The notes under the pieces: model-generated
What the model was told of the DNA's origin: nothing
Databases searched by the model: none
Seen by the model: only the letters and a program-made list of their open reading frames with translations
Shown: in pieces, positions 7,550 to 15,735 of the stretch
Layout: the number at the start of each line of letters is the position of its first letter
Numbering within the stretch: the stretch's first letter is position 1
Made by a program: the position numbers and the translations under genes
Source: Mycolicibacterium peregrinum
GTDB taxonomy: Bacteria; Actinomycetota; Actinomycetes; Mycobacteriales; Mycobacteriaceae
Assembly (NCBI RefSeq): GCF_001665625.1
Contig: NZ_LZSY01000177.1
Location: 1 to 57,261 of the forward strand
Length of the DNA: 57,261 nt
Direction: 5' to 3'

Positions 7550-8479
7550 TCAGCGACTGATCACCCGCGGAATGTCGACGCCGGTCAGTTTGTCCGGATT
7601 GCGCATCGCGTAGAAATGGGTGATCTTGCCGTCGGCGACCTCGACCGTGACCACGCCCTCGAAGCTGTCTTCGAGGTACAACTTGTACGCGGGGGCGTTG
7701 TTGTAGGTCGTCGGCTCGAAGCGACCGCCCTGGTCGATGAACCGCATGAGGCCGACCACCAGCTTGGCCACCGACTGGGCGCCGGTCACCGGCCTGCGCG
7801 CGGCGCTGCGCTTGCCGTCGCTGTCGGCCGTCCACACCACATCGGGTGCGAGCAACTCCAACAACGTGTTCATGTCGCCGGTCGTGGCGGCCGCGAAGAA
7901 CCGCTGGGTGATCTCTGTCGACACCTGCGGGTCGACCGGTTCGAACCGCTTACGCCGTGACTGCACATGGTTGCGGGCCCGGTGTGCCATCTGGCGCACC
8001 GATGCACTGGATTTGCCGATCGCCGAAGCGATTTCGTCGTGACTGAATCCGAACACCTCGCGCAGCACGAACACTGCGCGCTCGTCCGGGGTCAACGTCT
8101 CGAGCACCACCAGCATGGCCATCGACACCGACTCGGCCAGCACCACATCGGCTGATGCGTCGCCGGCGACCCCGGCCGTCAACAGCAGCGGTTCGGGCAG
8201 CCACGGGCCCACGTACTCCTCGCGTCGCCGTGACTGGGCGCGAAGGGCATTGAGCGCCTGGCGGGTGACGAGCTGGGCCAGGAACGCCTTGGTATCGCGG
8301 ACCGTGTCCAGATCCACCTCGGCCCAGCGCAGGTAACTCTCCTGCAGGACGTCATCGGATTCCGTTGCCGTCCCGAGGATCTCGTAGGCGATGGTGAACA
8401 ACAGCGGCCGTAGCAGCGTGAACCGTTCGGCGTGTTCGTTCGAGTACGAGGTCGAGTTACCTGCGCCGGGGGTGCTCAT
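7550..8479 (-). CDS. sigJ: ECF41-type RNA polymerase sigma factor (SigJ-like) with SnoaL-like C-terminal domain
   Basis: This 309-residue ECF sigma factor has region 2 at ~20-85 (LLFTIAYEILGTATESDDVLQES), a linker carrying WLPEP (93-97), region 4 at ~125-175 (LTPDERAVFVLREVFGFSHDEIA), and a C-terminal SnoaL-like domain (~185-300) with NPDKL at 294-298. WLPEP and NPDKL are hallmarks of the ECF41 group, in which the C-terminal domain replaces an anti-sigma factor; a degenerate DSDGK stands in for the usual DGGGK. The ATG at 8479 overlaps the TGA of the upstream oxidoreductase (ATGA), indicating translational coupling, as is usual for ECF41 operons. A matching ECF41 promoter lies upstream of the oxidoreductase. 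It is absent at this position in M. tuberculosis, whose SigJ is encoded elsewhere. Confidence 0.9.
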   Translation of the reverse strand: MSTPGAGNSTSYSNEHAERFTLLRPLLFTIAYEILGTATESDDVLQESYLRWAEVDLDTVRDTKAFLAQLVTRQALNALRAQSRRREEYVGPWLPEPLLLTAGVAGDASADVVLAESVSMAMLVVLETLTPDERAVFVLREVFGFSHDEIASAIGKSSASVRQMAHRARNHVQSRRKRFEPVDPQVSTEITQRFFAAATTGDMNTLLELLAPDVVWTADSDGKRSAARRPVTGAQSVAKLVVGLMRFIDQGGRFEPTTYNNAPAYKLYLEDSFEGVVTVEVADGKITHFYAMRNPDKLTGVDIPRVISR

Positions 8480-9696
8480 CGGTTGTCCTTGCTCCTCGCG
8501 TCCGCGCCGACCAGTGTCTCCTGCTGTGCCTCGGCCAGTTGGCGTGCTCGGTTGTCGCCCTTGAACCAGAAGTACGACCCCGGCTTCACACCCTCCTTGC
8601 GCAGGAACGTCAGCGTCGCCCGGCAGACCTGTTCCTTGAAGAAGGCGCCGGTCCGTCCGCCGATGAAGACGCGGCGCGGGCTGTCGTCCGAGTGGCACAG
8701 CTGCACTGTCCCGGCATTACGGCCGACGCTCACGCACTGTCCGGCGAAGGCCTGGTTGATCACCTTGGGCTCGGCGCCCGCGATGCGGGCCAGCACGGTG
8801 TTGGCCGACTGGACCCCCAACGGGCCTGCGGACTGGCAGCTCATCCGCAGCGGCACCCCCGACGGTGCGGCGGCGTCGCCGGCTGCCACGATGCGCGCGT
8901 CGTCGACGCTGGTCAGGGTCTCGTCGGTGAGCAACCGGCCCAGCTCGTCGGTACGCAGTCCGCTGGCCGCGGCCAGGCCGGGAACCCCGAACCCGGTGGT
9001 CCACACCGTCACCGCACTCGGCAGCCGATTACCGTCGGCCAGCGTGATGGCGTCGGCCTCGATCGCGGTCACCAGGACCTCGGGCCCGTCGATGATCGAG
9101 ACGCCCAGCTTGGTGAGCGCCTTGACGATCGAGCGACGGGCGCCCGCGCCCACCGAGGCGCCGACCACGTCGGTGACGAGCGTGACCTTGCGGCCTGCCT
9201 CGGCCAGCTCGCTGGCCGCCTCGATGCCGGTCAGCCCGCCGCCGACCACGACCACCGGTGCCGCCATCGGCACGTCCTGCAGCCGGGCGCGTAAGCGCTG
9301 GGCCTGCTCCAATTCCGAAAGCGGATAGGCGAATTCGGCAGCGCCGGGCACGGAGGCGGGCACCCCGCCGGTGCTTCCGACGGCGTAGACCAGGTAGTCG
9401 TAGTCGATGACGTCGCCGGACGTCAGCTGCACCTGGCGGATGTCGGCGTCGATGTACTCGGCACCGTCGACCAGCAGCCGCACCCCGGCGCCCAACAGCG
9501 TGTCGTAGGCCGCGGTGGCATCGTGGTTTCCGGCCACCAGCTGGTGCAGCCGGATCCGTTCGACGAACTCGGGCCGCGGATTGACCAGCGTGACAGCCAC
9601 GCCCGGTGTGCCCTGCAGTCGGTTGGCCGCCAGCACCCCGGCATACCCTCCGCCGATCACGACCACTCGGGTGTTCTGCGCAGTTGTTTCGGTCAT
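8476..9696 (-). CDS. FAD/NAD(P)-dependent oxidoreductase (NDH-2/AIF-like)
   Basis: A 406-residue two-dinucleotide-binding flavoprotein. The FAD-binding GGGYAG motif is at ~15-20 and the NAD(P)-binding motif VVVVGGGLTGIEAASELAE near the middle (~150-170); DARIVAAGDAAA is the typical second FAD motif. The closest general families are NADH dehydrogenase type II and AIF-like disulfide-independent reductases; the natural electron acceptor cannot be inferred. The ATG at 9696 is preferred over an upstream TTG at 9717 because AGGAGA precedes it with 7-8 bp spacing. It is translationally coupled to the downstream ECF41 sigma-factor gene and is its probable target; oxidoreductases are the classic genomic partners of ECF41 sigmas. 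Confidence 0.85.
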   Translation of the reverse strand: MTETTAQNTRVVVIGGGYAGVLAANRLQGTPGVAVTLVNPRPEFVERIRLHQLVAGNHDATAAYDTLLGAGVRLLVDGAEYIDADIRQVQLTSGDVIDYDYLVYAVGSTGGVPASVPGAAEFAYPLSELEQAQRLRARLQDVPMAAPVVVVGGGLTGIEAASELAEAGRKVTLVTDVVGASVGAGARRSIVKALTKLGVSIIDGPEVLVTAIEADAITLADGNRLPSAVTVWTTGFGVPGLAAASGLRTDELGRLLTDETLTSVDDARIVAAGDAAAPSGVPLRMSCQSAGPLGVQSANTVLARIAGAEPKVINQAFAGQCVSVGRNAGTVQLCHSDDSPRRVFIGGRTGAFFKEQVCRATLTFLRKEGVKPGSYFWFKGDNRARQLAEAQQETLVGADARSKDNR

Positions 9697-9733
9697 GGGA
9701 GCGTCTCCTGTTCTCAAAGGCTTATGCCCTCAA

Positions 9734-9760
9734 GACACCGCGGGACGCGGATTTGTGACG
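9734..9760 (-). promoter_or_regulatory. candidate ECF41 promoter upstream of the oxidoreductase-sigJ operon
   Basis: Read on the minus strand, CGTCACA (9760-9754), a 16-bp spacer and TGTC (9737-9734) differ by one base per element from the reported ECF41 promoter TGTCACA-N16-CGTC. The predicted start leaves a ~30-nt leader that contains the AGGAGA ribosome-binding site. Confidence 0.6.
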
Positions 9761-9768
9761 GGACTCCA

Positions 9769-9789
9769 GGTGATGTGACCCACATCACC
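9769..9789. promoter_or_regulatory. perfect 21-bp palindrome downstream of gdhA
   Basis: GGTGATGTG-ACC-CACATCACC has 9-bp arms and a 3-base centre. It lies 12 bp after the gdhA stop codon and 9 bp upstream of the candidate ECF41 promoter. It could be the gdhA terminator (there is no T-tract) or an operator for the following operon; the sequence does not decide. Confidence 0.45.
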
Positions 9790-9801
9790 CGGAAGGTGTC
9801 G

Positions 9802-11151
9802 TCAGACGAGCCCCAACGCCAGCATCGCGTCGGCCACCCGGATGAAGCCGGCGATGTTGGCGCCGGCCACGTAATTGCCCGGCTGGCCGTACTCGTCGGC
9901 GGTGGTGAGGCAGCGATCGTGGATGCGGCGCATGATGTCGGCCAGTCGCTCCTCGGTGTCGTTGAAGGTCCACGAGTCGCGCGAGGCGTTCTGCTGCATC
10001 TCCAGCGCGCTGGTGGCCACACCACCCGCGTTGGCAGCCTTGCCCGGGGCGAACTTGATCCCGGCCTCTTCGAAGTACTTCACCGCGTCGGGCGTGCACG
10101 GCATGTTGGCGCCCTCGGCCACGATCTGGCAGCCGTTCTTGATCAGCAGGGTCGCATCGTCGCCGGAGACCTCGTTCTGGGTGGCGCAGGGCAACGCGAT
10201 GTCGCACGGCACCTCCCACACGCTGCGGTCCGTCACGACATGTGCGGCGCCGCCACGGGCCTCCGCGTAGTCCTCGATGCGGCCCCGGCGCAGTTCCTTG
10301 ACCTCTTTGAGCAGGTCGAGGTCGATGCCCTTGTCGTCGCGCACGTATCCGCTGGAGTCCGAGCAGGCCACCACGGTCCCGCCCAGCGAGTGCACCTTCT
10401 CGATGGCGTAGATCGCCACGTTGCCCGAACCGGACACCACGACCTGCTTGCCGTCGAAGGACTGCCCGCTCGACCGCAGGATCTCGTCGACGAAGAAGAC
10501 CGTGCCGTAACCGGTGGCCTCGGTGCGGACCTGCGACCCGCCCCAGGTCAGGCCCTTGCCGGTGAGCACGCCGGATTCGTAGCGGTTGGTGATCCGCTTG
10601 TACTGGCCGAACAGGTAACCGATTTCGCGCATGCCGACGCCGATGTCGCCGGCCGGGACGTCGGTGTACTCACCGATGTGGCGGTACAGCTCGGTCATGA
10701 AGGACTGACAGAAGCGCATCACCTCGGCGTCGGAGCGGCCCTTGGGGTCGAAGTCCGACCCGCCCTTGCCGCCGCCGATCGGCAGGCCGGTCAGCGAGTT
10801 CTTGAAGATCTGCTCGAAGCCCAGGAACTTCACGATGCCGAGGTAGACCGACGGGTGGAACCGCAGGCCGCCCTTGAAGGGGCCGAGCGCCGAGTTGAAT
10901 TCGACTCGGAAGCCGCGGTTGATCTGCGCGGTGCCGGAGTCGTCGAGCCAGGGCACCCGGAAGATGATCTGCCGCTCGGGCTCGCACAGGCGGCGGATGA
11001 TGGCGCCGTCGGCGTAGTCGGGATGCTTGGCCACCACCGGACCGAGGCTGGTCAGGACCTCGTAGACGGCCTGGTGGAACTCCTGCTCACCGGCGTTGCG
11101 TTGCGATACTTCCTCGTAGATCGCCTGCAGTTTCTCGTGTAGTACAGCCAT
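9802..11151 (-). CDS. gdhA: NADP-specific glutamate dehydrogenase
   Basis: This 449-residue enzyme of the small hexameric GDH class interconverts 2-oxoglutarate plus ammonia and glutamate. Motifs: the substrate-binding ALGPFKGGLRFHPSV block (~90-104), GGGKGGSDFDPKG with the catalytic-site lysine (~127-139), PAGDIGVGMREIGYLFGQY (~165-184) and a Rossmann VVVSGSGNVAIYA (~240-252). The length matches E. coli GdhA. Only one base separates the metG stop from this ATG, so the two are probably cotranscribed. M. tuberculosis has no gdhA here and uses a much larger NAD-GDH, so this is an accessory gene relative to that genome. ArcA in the same window produces ammonia, the GDH substrate, but no regulatory link is visible. 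Confidence 0.95.
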   Translation of the reverse strand: MAVLHEKLQAIYEEVSQRNAGEQEFHQAVYEVLTSLGPVVAKHPDYADGAIIRRLCEPERQIIFRVPWLDDSGTAQINRGFRVEFNSALGPFKGGLRFHPSVYLGIVKFLGFEQIFKNSLTGLPIGGGKGGSDFDPKGRSDAEVMRFCQSFMTELYRHIGEYTDVPAGDIGVGMREIGYLFGQYKRITNRYESGVLTGKGLTWGGSQVRTEATGYGTVFFVDEILRSSGQSFDGKQVVVSGSGNVAIYAIEKVHSLGGTVVACSDSSGYVRDDKGIDLDLLKEVKELRRGRIEDYAEARGGAAHVVTDRSVWEVPCDIALPCATQNEVSGDDATLLIKNGCQIVAEGANMPCTPDAVKYFEEAGIKFAPGKAANAGGVATSALEMQQNASRDSWTFNDTEERLADIMRRIHDRCLTTADEYGQPGNYVAGANIAGFIRVADAMLALGLV

Positions 11152-11152
11152 C

Positions 11153-12700
11153 TCAGTCCATCTGGTAGCGGGGGAAAACCCCGGTGGGCGCGGGCAATTC
11201 GGTACCTGGCTTGAGCCGGGTCCCGATGGAGTCGAAGTCGCGTGCGTCGGTCGGCTGGCCCAGCAGGTCGAGCAGCTTGGCCATCGAGTCCGGCATCACC
11301 GGCTGCGTCAGCAGCGCCGCGATCCGCACCACCTCGAGCGTCGTGTAGAGCACCGTACCGAACCGTTGCTGGTCTGTTGGATCGTCGGACTTGCGCAGGA
11401 CCCACGGCTCCTGGGCGGAGAAGTAGCGGTTCGCTGCGCCGAGTACCGACCAGATCGATTCAAGTGCGAGGTGCATCGCGGGCACATCGTAGTGCGTGCG
11501 CACCTGCTCGAGCAGGGCATCGGCGGCACTCAGGAGTGCGGTGTCGTCCTCGTTGAACGATCCGGGGTCGGGCACCACGCCGTCGAGGTTCTTGGCCACC
11601 ATCGACAGCGAACGTTGCGCCAGGTTGCCCAGCTCGTTGGCCAGGTCGGCGTTGATCCGCCCGATGATGGCTTCCTCGCTGTAGCTGCCGTCCTGACCGA
11701 AGGACACCTCACGGAGGAAGAAGAACCGCACCTGATCGAGGCCGAACGTGTCGATCAGATCGACTGGATCCACTACATTGCCGACCGACTTGCTCATCTT
11801 CTCGCCCTTGACGTTGATGAAGCCGTGCGCGAAGATCCGCTCGGGCAGCGCGATCCCGGCCGACATCAGGAACGCCGGCCAGTACACGCTGTGGAACCGG
11901 ATGATGTCCTTGCCGATCATGTGCAGCTTGGCCGGCCAGTACTTCTGAAAAGCATCGGAGGCCACGTCCGGGAACCCGACGCCGGTGAGGTAGTTGGTCA
12001 GCGCATCCACCCACACGTACATCACGTGATCAGGGTGGTCGGGAACCGGCACACCCCAGTCGAACGTGGTCCGCGAGATCGACAGGTCCTTCAGTCCGCC
12101 CGAGACGAAGCTGACGATCTCGTTGCGGCGCACATCGGGCCCGATGAACTCGGGATGGGCCTCGTAGTGGGCCAGCAGGCGCTCGGCGTAGGCCGACAAC
12201 CGGAAGAAGTAGGTCTGCTCCTCGGTCCAGGTGACAGGGGTGCCGGTCTCGATCGCGGTGCGGGTGCCGTCGGGACCCGCGGTCGTCTCGTCCTCGGCGA
12301 AGAATCGTTCATCGCGGATCGAGTACCAACCCGAGTAGGTGCCAAGGTAGATGTCGCCGGCCTCGTTCATACGGCGCCAGATCTCCTTGGACGCCTCGTA
12401 GTGGTCGGCGTCGGAGGTGCGGATGAACCTGTCGAAGGAGATGTTGAGCTTCTCCTGCAACCGCTGGAACACGTCGGAGTTGCGGTTGGCCAGCTCGGCG
12501 GCCGAGATGCCCTCGGCAGCGGCGGTATCGGCCATCTTCTGGCCGTGCACGTCGGTGCCGGTCAGGTAGCGCACATCGAAGCCGTCGAGTCGCTTGAACC
12601 GGGCGATCGCATCGGTGGCGATGTACTCATAGGCGTGCCCGATGTGCGGCGCGCCGTTCGGGTAGGCGATGGCCGTAGTTATGTAGAAAGGCTCACTCAT
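11153..12700 (-). CDS. metG: methionyl-tRNA synthetase
   Basis: This 515-residue class I aminoacyl-tRNA synthetase charges tRNA-Met. It has the HIGH signature in GAPHIGHAYEYI (~17-28), the GTDVHGQKM segment, the KMSKS loop as GEKMSKSVGN (~301-310) and a C-terminal helical anticodon-binding domain. It is the short form without a C-terminal tRNA-binding extension, as in M. tuberculosis MetS (Rv1007c, 519 aa). The ATG at 12700 begins with the conserved MSEPFYITTAIAYPNG. It is divergent from tatD over 25 bp; a minus-strand TAAGGT -10 (12715-12710) predicts a ~3-nt leader. It is followed after one base by gdhA. Confidence 0.97.
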   Translation of the reverse strand: MSEPFYITTAIAYPNGAPHIGHAYEYIATDAIARFKRLDGFDVRYLTGTDVHGQKMADTAAAEGISAAELANRNSDVFQRLQEKLNISFDRFIRTSDADHYEASKEIWRRMNEAGDIYLGTYSGWYSIRDERFFAEDETTAGPDGTRTAIETGTPVTWTEEQTYFFRLSAYAERLLAHYEAHPEFIGPDVRRNEIVSFVSGGLKDLSISRTTFDWGVPVPDHPDHVMYVWVDALTNYLTGVGFPDVASDAFQKYWPAKLHMIGKDIIRFHSVYWPAFLMSAGIALPERIFAHGFINVKGEKMSKSVGNVVDPVDLIDTFGLDQVRFFFLREVSFGQDGSYSEEAIIGRINADLANELGNLAQRSLSMVAKNLDGVVPDPGSFNEDDTALLSAADALLEQVRTHYDVPAMHLALESIWSVLGAANRYFSAQEPWVLRKSDDPTDQQRFGTVLYTTLEVVRIAALLTQPVMPDSMAKLLDLLGQPTDARDFDSIGTRLKPGTELPAPTGVFPRYQMD

Positions 12701-12709
12701 TTGGACCCC

Positions 12710-12719
12710 ACCTTATTGT
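12710..12719. promoter_or_regulatory. overlapping divergent -10 boxes for metG and tatD sharing one TA
   Basis: On the plus strand TATTGT (12714-12719) lies at exactly -12 to -7 from the tatD GTG at 12726. On the minus strand TAAGGT (12715-12710) predicts a start at 12703, three bases before the metG ATG at 12700. The TA at 12714-12715 belongs to both hexamers, the same geometry as at 5396-5397. Confidence 0.65.
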
Positions 12720-12725
12720 GTTGCG

Positions 12726-13592
12726 GTGGGATCCAAACGCTCAGCCAGGGAGAAGCCGCCGGCTCCGGAGCCATTGGCTCCGCTGGTCGACGCACATACC
12801 CACCTCGACGCGTGCGGCGCGCAGACCGCGCAGGACGTCCGGGCGATCATGGATCGCGCGGCCGCGGTCGGAGTGGGCCAGGCGGTCACCATCGCCGACG
12901 ATCTGGACTCGGCGCGCTGGGTAACCACGGCCGTCGAAGCTGATGAGCGGGTTTTCGGCGCGGTGGCGTTGCACCCCACCCGGGCCAACGCGCTCGACGA
13001 CGCGGCCAGGGCCGAGGTGGAGCGGCTGGCGGCCCATCCGCGGGTGGTCGCGGTGGGCGAGACCGGGATGGACCTGTACTGGCCGGGCCGGCTGGACGGC
13101 TGCGCGACGCCCGCCGAGCAGCGCGAGGGCTTCGCGTGGCACATCGACCTGGCCAAGCGCACCGGCAAGCCGTTGATGATCCACAACCGGGACGCCGACG
13201 CCGAGGTGCTCGACGTACTACGCGCCGAGGGAGCGCCCGAGACAGTGATCTTCCACTGTTTTTCGTCAGGACCGGAGATGGCTCACACCTGCGTCGAGGC
13301 CGGCTGGGTATTGAGCCTCTCGGGCACTGTCAGCTTCCGTAATGCCGCTGAGCTGCGGGAAGCTGCTCGGGTGATCCCCCCGGGCCAGCTGTTGGTGGAG
13401 ACCGACGCGCCGTTTCTGACCCCGCATCCGTTCCGCGGAGCACCGAACGAGCCGTACTGCCTCCCATACACTGTGCGGGCACTCGCAGAGTTGCTGGACC
13501 GACCTGCCGAAGAGGTCGCGTCCGAGACCGCAGCCACTGCGGCGCGGGTGTACGGACTTAACGGGGAGTCGCCGGCTCTAGTTGCCGAGTGA
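12726..13592 (+). CDS. tatD: TatD-family metal-dependent DNase
   Basis: This 288-residue TIM-barrel amidohydrolase-fold nuclease has metal ligands visible in VDAHTHLD (~23-30), a catalytic Glu in VGETGMDLYW, His residues in LMIHNRDAD and IFHCFSSG, and the final Asp in LVETDAPFLTP. TatD enzymes act as 3'-5' exonucleases and in DNA repair or degradation. It matches Rv1008, upstream of rpfB. The first ~20 residues (KRSAREKPPAPEPLAP) extend beyond the core fold. The GTG at 12726 is supported by a TATTGT -10 at the leaderless position. Confidence 0.93.
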   Translation: MGSKRSAREKPPAPEPLAPLVDAHTHLDACGAQTAQDVRAIMDRAAAVGVGQAVTIADDLDSARWVTTAVEADERVFGAVALHPTRANALDDAARAEVERLAAHPRVVAVGETGMDLYWPGRLDGCATPAEQREGFAWHIDLAKRTGKPLMIHNRDADAEVLDVLRAEGAPETVIFHCFSSGPEMAHTCVEAGWVLSLSGTVSFRNAAELREAARVIPPGQLLVETDAPFLTPHPFRGAPNEPYCLPYTVRALAELLDRPAEEVASETAATAARVYGLNGESPALVAE

Positions 13593-13644
13593 ACCCCTTT
13601 TCGTTACCGTCTTGTGATCAAACCTCAACCGCCGGCGGTGATCT

Positions 13645-14805
13645 ATGCCGTCCGTACCGGGGAGAAATGCGAGAACCGTGGACGCGCTCAACAAAATTCA
13701 TGAATCCCGATCTCCGCTGCTGCGAGGCGTGGTGGGGGCCCTGCTGGTCACGCTGACCGCTGCCGGGGGCTACGCCGTCGGATCGCACAAGACCGTGACG
13801 CTGAGCGTCGACGGTGCGCCGATGACCGTGACGACGATGAAGTCGCGGGTGATCGACGTGGTCGAGGAGAACGGGTTCTCGGTCGGCGATCGGGATGATC
13901 TCTACCCCTCGGCCGACGAGTCCGTGCATCAGGCCGACACCATCGTTCTGCGCCGTAGCCGACCGCTGGAGTTGTCGTTGGACGGCAATGACAGCAAGCA
14001 GGTGTGGACCACTGCCTCGACCGTCGATGAGGCCTTGGCGCAGCTGAAGATGACCGACAAGGCACCGGCCGCGGCCTCCCGCGGCAGCAGGGTTCCGCTG
14101 GGCGGCATGGCGCTGCCCGTGGTGAGCGCCAAGACCGTCCGGATCGATGACGGCGGCAACGTGCAGACCGTGCATCTGGCCGCCCCGAACGTGGCCGGCC
14201 TGTTGGCCGCGGCGGGGGCCCCGCTGGAGCAGAACGACACCGTCGTTCCGGCCGCATCGACCCCGGTCACCGAGGGTATGCAGGTTCAGGTGACCCGCAT
14301 GCGCATCGAGAAGGTCACCGAGCGGGTGGCGTTGGAACCGGGTCATCAGCGCATCGAAGACGCCTCCATGAACATGAGCCGGCAGGTCGTCGAGGAGCCC
14401 GGCGCCCCGGGCACCCAGGACGTGACCTACGCCGTGGCCAAGGTGAACGGCGTGGAGACCGGCAGACTGCCAGTAGCCAATGTCGTGATCAACCCGGCTC
14501 GTGACGGTGTGCTGCGCGTCGGAGCAAAGCCTGGCACCGAAGTTCCGCCGGTCACCAACGGCGCTGCCTGGGACGCCCTTTCGCAGTGCGAAGCGGGAGG
14601 TAACTGGGCCATTAACACAGGTAACGGATTTTTTGGTGGGGTCCAATTCGACCAGAACACCTGGGAGCGACAGGGTGGTCTGAGGTATGCTCCGAGGGCC
14701 GATCTGGCGACTAGAGAAGAGCAGATTGCGATTGCTACGGTGACGCAGGCCCGGCAGGGTTGGGGAGCTTGGCCAGTGTGTAGTGGGAGGATTGGGGCGC
14801 GCTGA
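13645..14805 (+). CDS. rpfB: resuscitation-promoting factor RpfB
   Basis: A peptidoglycan-cleaving lytic transglycosylase that helps dormant cells resume growth. The 386 residues contain an N-terminal membrane helix (~27-46), three DUF348 repeats (~49-225), a G5 domain (~226-300) and a C-terminal Rpf domain (~305-386) with catalytic E316 (SQCEAGGNW) and the Cys pair C315/C379. M. tuberculosis RpfB has a Cys after its helix and is treated as a lipoprotein; here the equivalent position reads GGYAVGSHK with no Cys, so a lipid anchor looks lost and the helix may anchor or be cleaved. The ATG at 13645 is used; a GTG at 13678 is a plausible alternative. The next gene, ksgA, follows with little or no gap. 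Confidence 0.95.
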   Translation: MPSVPGRNARTVDALNKIHESRSPLLRGVVGALLVTLTAAGGYAVGSHKTVTLSVDGAPMTVTTMKSRVIDVVEENGFSVGDRDDLYPSADESVHQADTIVLRRSRPLELSLDGNDSKQVWTTASTVDEALAQLKMTDKAPAAASRGSRVPLGGMALPVVSAKTVRIDDGGNVQTVHLAAPNVAGLLAAAGAPLEQNDTVVPAASTPVTEGMQVQVTRMRIEKVTERVALEPGHQRIEDASMNMSRQVVEEPGAPGTQDVTYAVAKVNGVETGRLPVANVVINPARDGVLRVGAKPGTEVPPVTNGAAWDALSQCEAGGNWAINTGNGFFGGVQFDQNTWERQGGLRYAPRADLATREEQIAIATVTQARQGWGAWPVCSGRIGAR

Positions 14806-14840
14806 CTATTCGACTGCTCGGGCGGACCGAGATACGACGC

Positions 14841-15725
14841 TTGGCGAAAGAAATCGACTTTCGACCACGCAAGGCCTTTGGCCAGAACTTCGTTCATGAT
14901 GCCAACACCGTTCGGCGCATCGTGTCGGCCTCCGGGATTCACCGGAACGACCATGTGCTCGAAGTCGGACCCGGTCTCGGGTCGCTGACACTGCCCCTGT
15001 TGGACCGTGGTGCCAGGGTGACCGCAGTGGAGATCGACCCGGTGCTGGCCAAGCAATTGCCGGCCACCATCGCCGATCATTCCCACAGCGAGATCAACCG
15101 GCTCACGGTGATCAACCAGGACATCCTGACGCTGATGCCGTCTGATCTGGCCGAGCAGCCGACGGCGCTCGTGGCGAATCTGCCGTACAACGTGGCGGTG
15201 CCCGCACTGCTGCACCTGTTGGCCGAGTTCCCGTCGATCCGGACGGTGATGGTCATGGTGCAGGCCGAGGTGGCCGAGCGTCTGGCGGCCGAGCCCGGCG
15301 GCAAGGACTACGGCGTGCCGAGTGCCAAGGCGCGTTTCTACGGAAACGTGCGCAGGCACGGGATGGTCTCGCCGACGGTGTTCTGGCCGATCCCGCGGGT
15401 GTACTCCGGACTGGTCCGCATCGACCGGTACGAGACATCGCCGTGGCCGACGGACGCCGAGTTCCGCGATGAGGTGTTCCAGCTCATCGACATCGGATTC
15501 GCGCAGCGGCGCAAGACCTCTCGCAACGCGTTCGCGGACTGGGCGGGTTCGGGCAACGAGTCGGCAGAGCGGCTGCTCGCCGCCAGCATCGACCCGTCGC
15601 GCCGTGGCGAGACGCTCGGCATCGCCGACTTCGTCCGACTCCTGCAGCGGGCCAAGGAAGCCGAGGGTGAGGCCGCAGCTCAGATCGAGGCAACCGCCGA
15701 GGTTGAGGCGGCACGGCAAGGCTGA
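14841..15725 (+). CDS. ksgA: 16S rRNA adenine-N6,N6-dimethyltransferase
   Basis: Dimethylates A1518 and A1519 of 16S rRNA during small-subunit maturation. SAM-binding and catalytic motifs are FGQNFVHDANTVRRIV (~13-28), LEVGPGLGSLTLPLL (~41-55), VEIDPVLA and the NLPYNVAVPALLHLL catalytic motif (~107-121), followed by PTVFWPIPRVYSGLVRI. The conventional start visible is a TTG at 14841. The same frame stays open upstream to a TAG at 14781 with no ATG or GTG, and its codons LTIRLLGRTEIRRLAK look like the N-terminus I recall for other mycobacterial KsgA proteins, so translation may begin at CTG 14802, which overlaps the rpfB stop as CTGA. The C-terminal tail is Glu/Ala-rich. Confidence 0.93.
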   Translation: MAKEIDFRPRKAFGQNFVHDANTVRRIVSASGIHRNDHVLEVGPGLGSLTLPLLDRGARVTAVEIDPVLAKQLPATIADHSHSEINRLTVINQDILTLMPSDLAEQPTALVANLPYNVAVPALLHLLAEFPSIRTVMVMVQAEVAERLAAEPGGKDYGVPSAKARFYGNVRRHGMVSPTVFWPIPRVYSGLVRIDRYETSPWPTDAEFRDEVFQLIDIGFAQRRKTSRNAFADWAGSGNESAERLLAASIDPSRRGETLGIADFVRLLQRAKEAEGEAAAQIEATAEVEAARQG

Positions 15726-15735
15726 GGACCGCCGA

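Noticed and set aside
7550..7555. A separate gene in the long frame upstream of the sigma-factor ATG (8480-8698)
   Set aside because: It is the out-of-frame shadow of the oxidoreductase C-terminus; the sigma-factor domain begins at 8479.
9523..11142. 539-codon plus-strand ORF opposite gdhA
   Set aside because: GC-rich mirror frame of a clear glutamate dehydrogenase; no recognisable domain.
11366..12943. 525-codon plus-strand ORF opposite metG
   Set aside because: Antisense shadow of methionyl-tRNA synthetase running into tatD; low-complexity composition.
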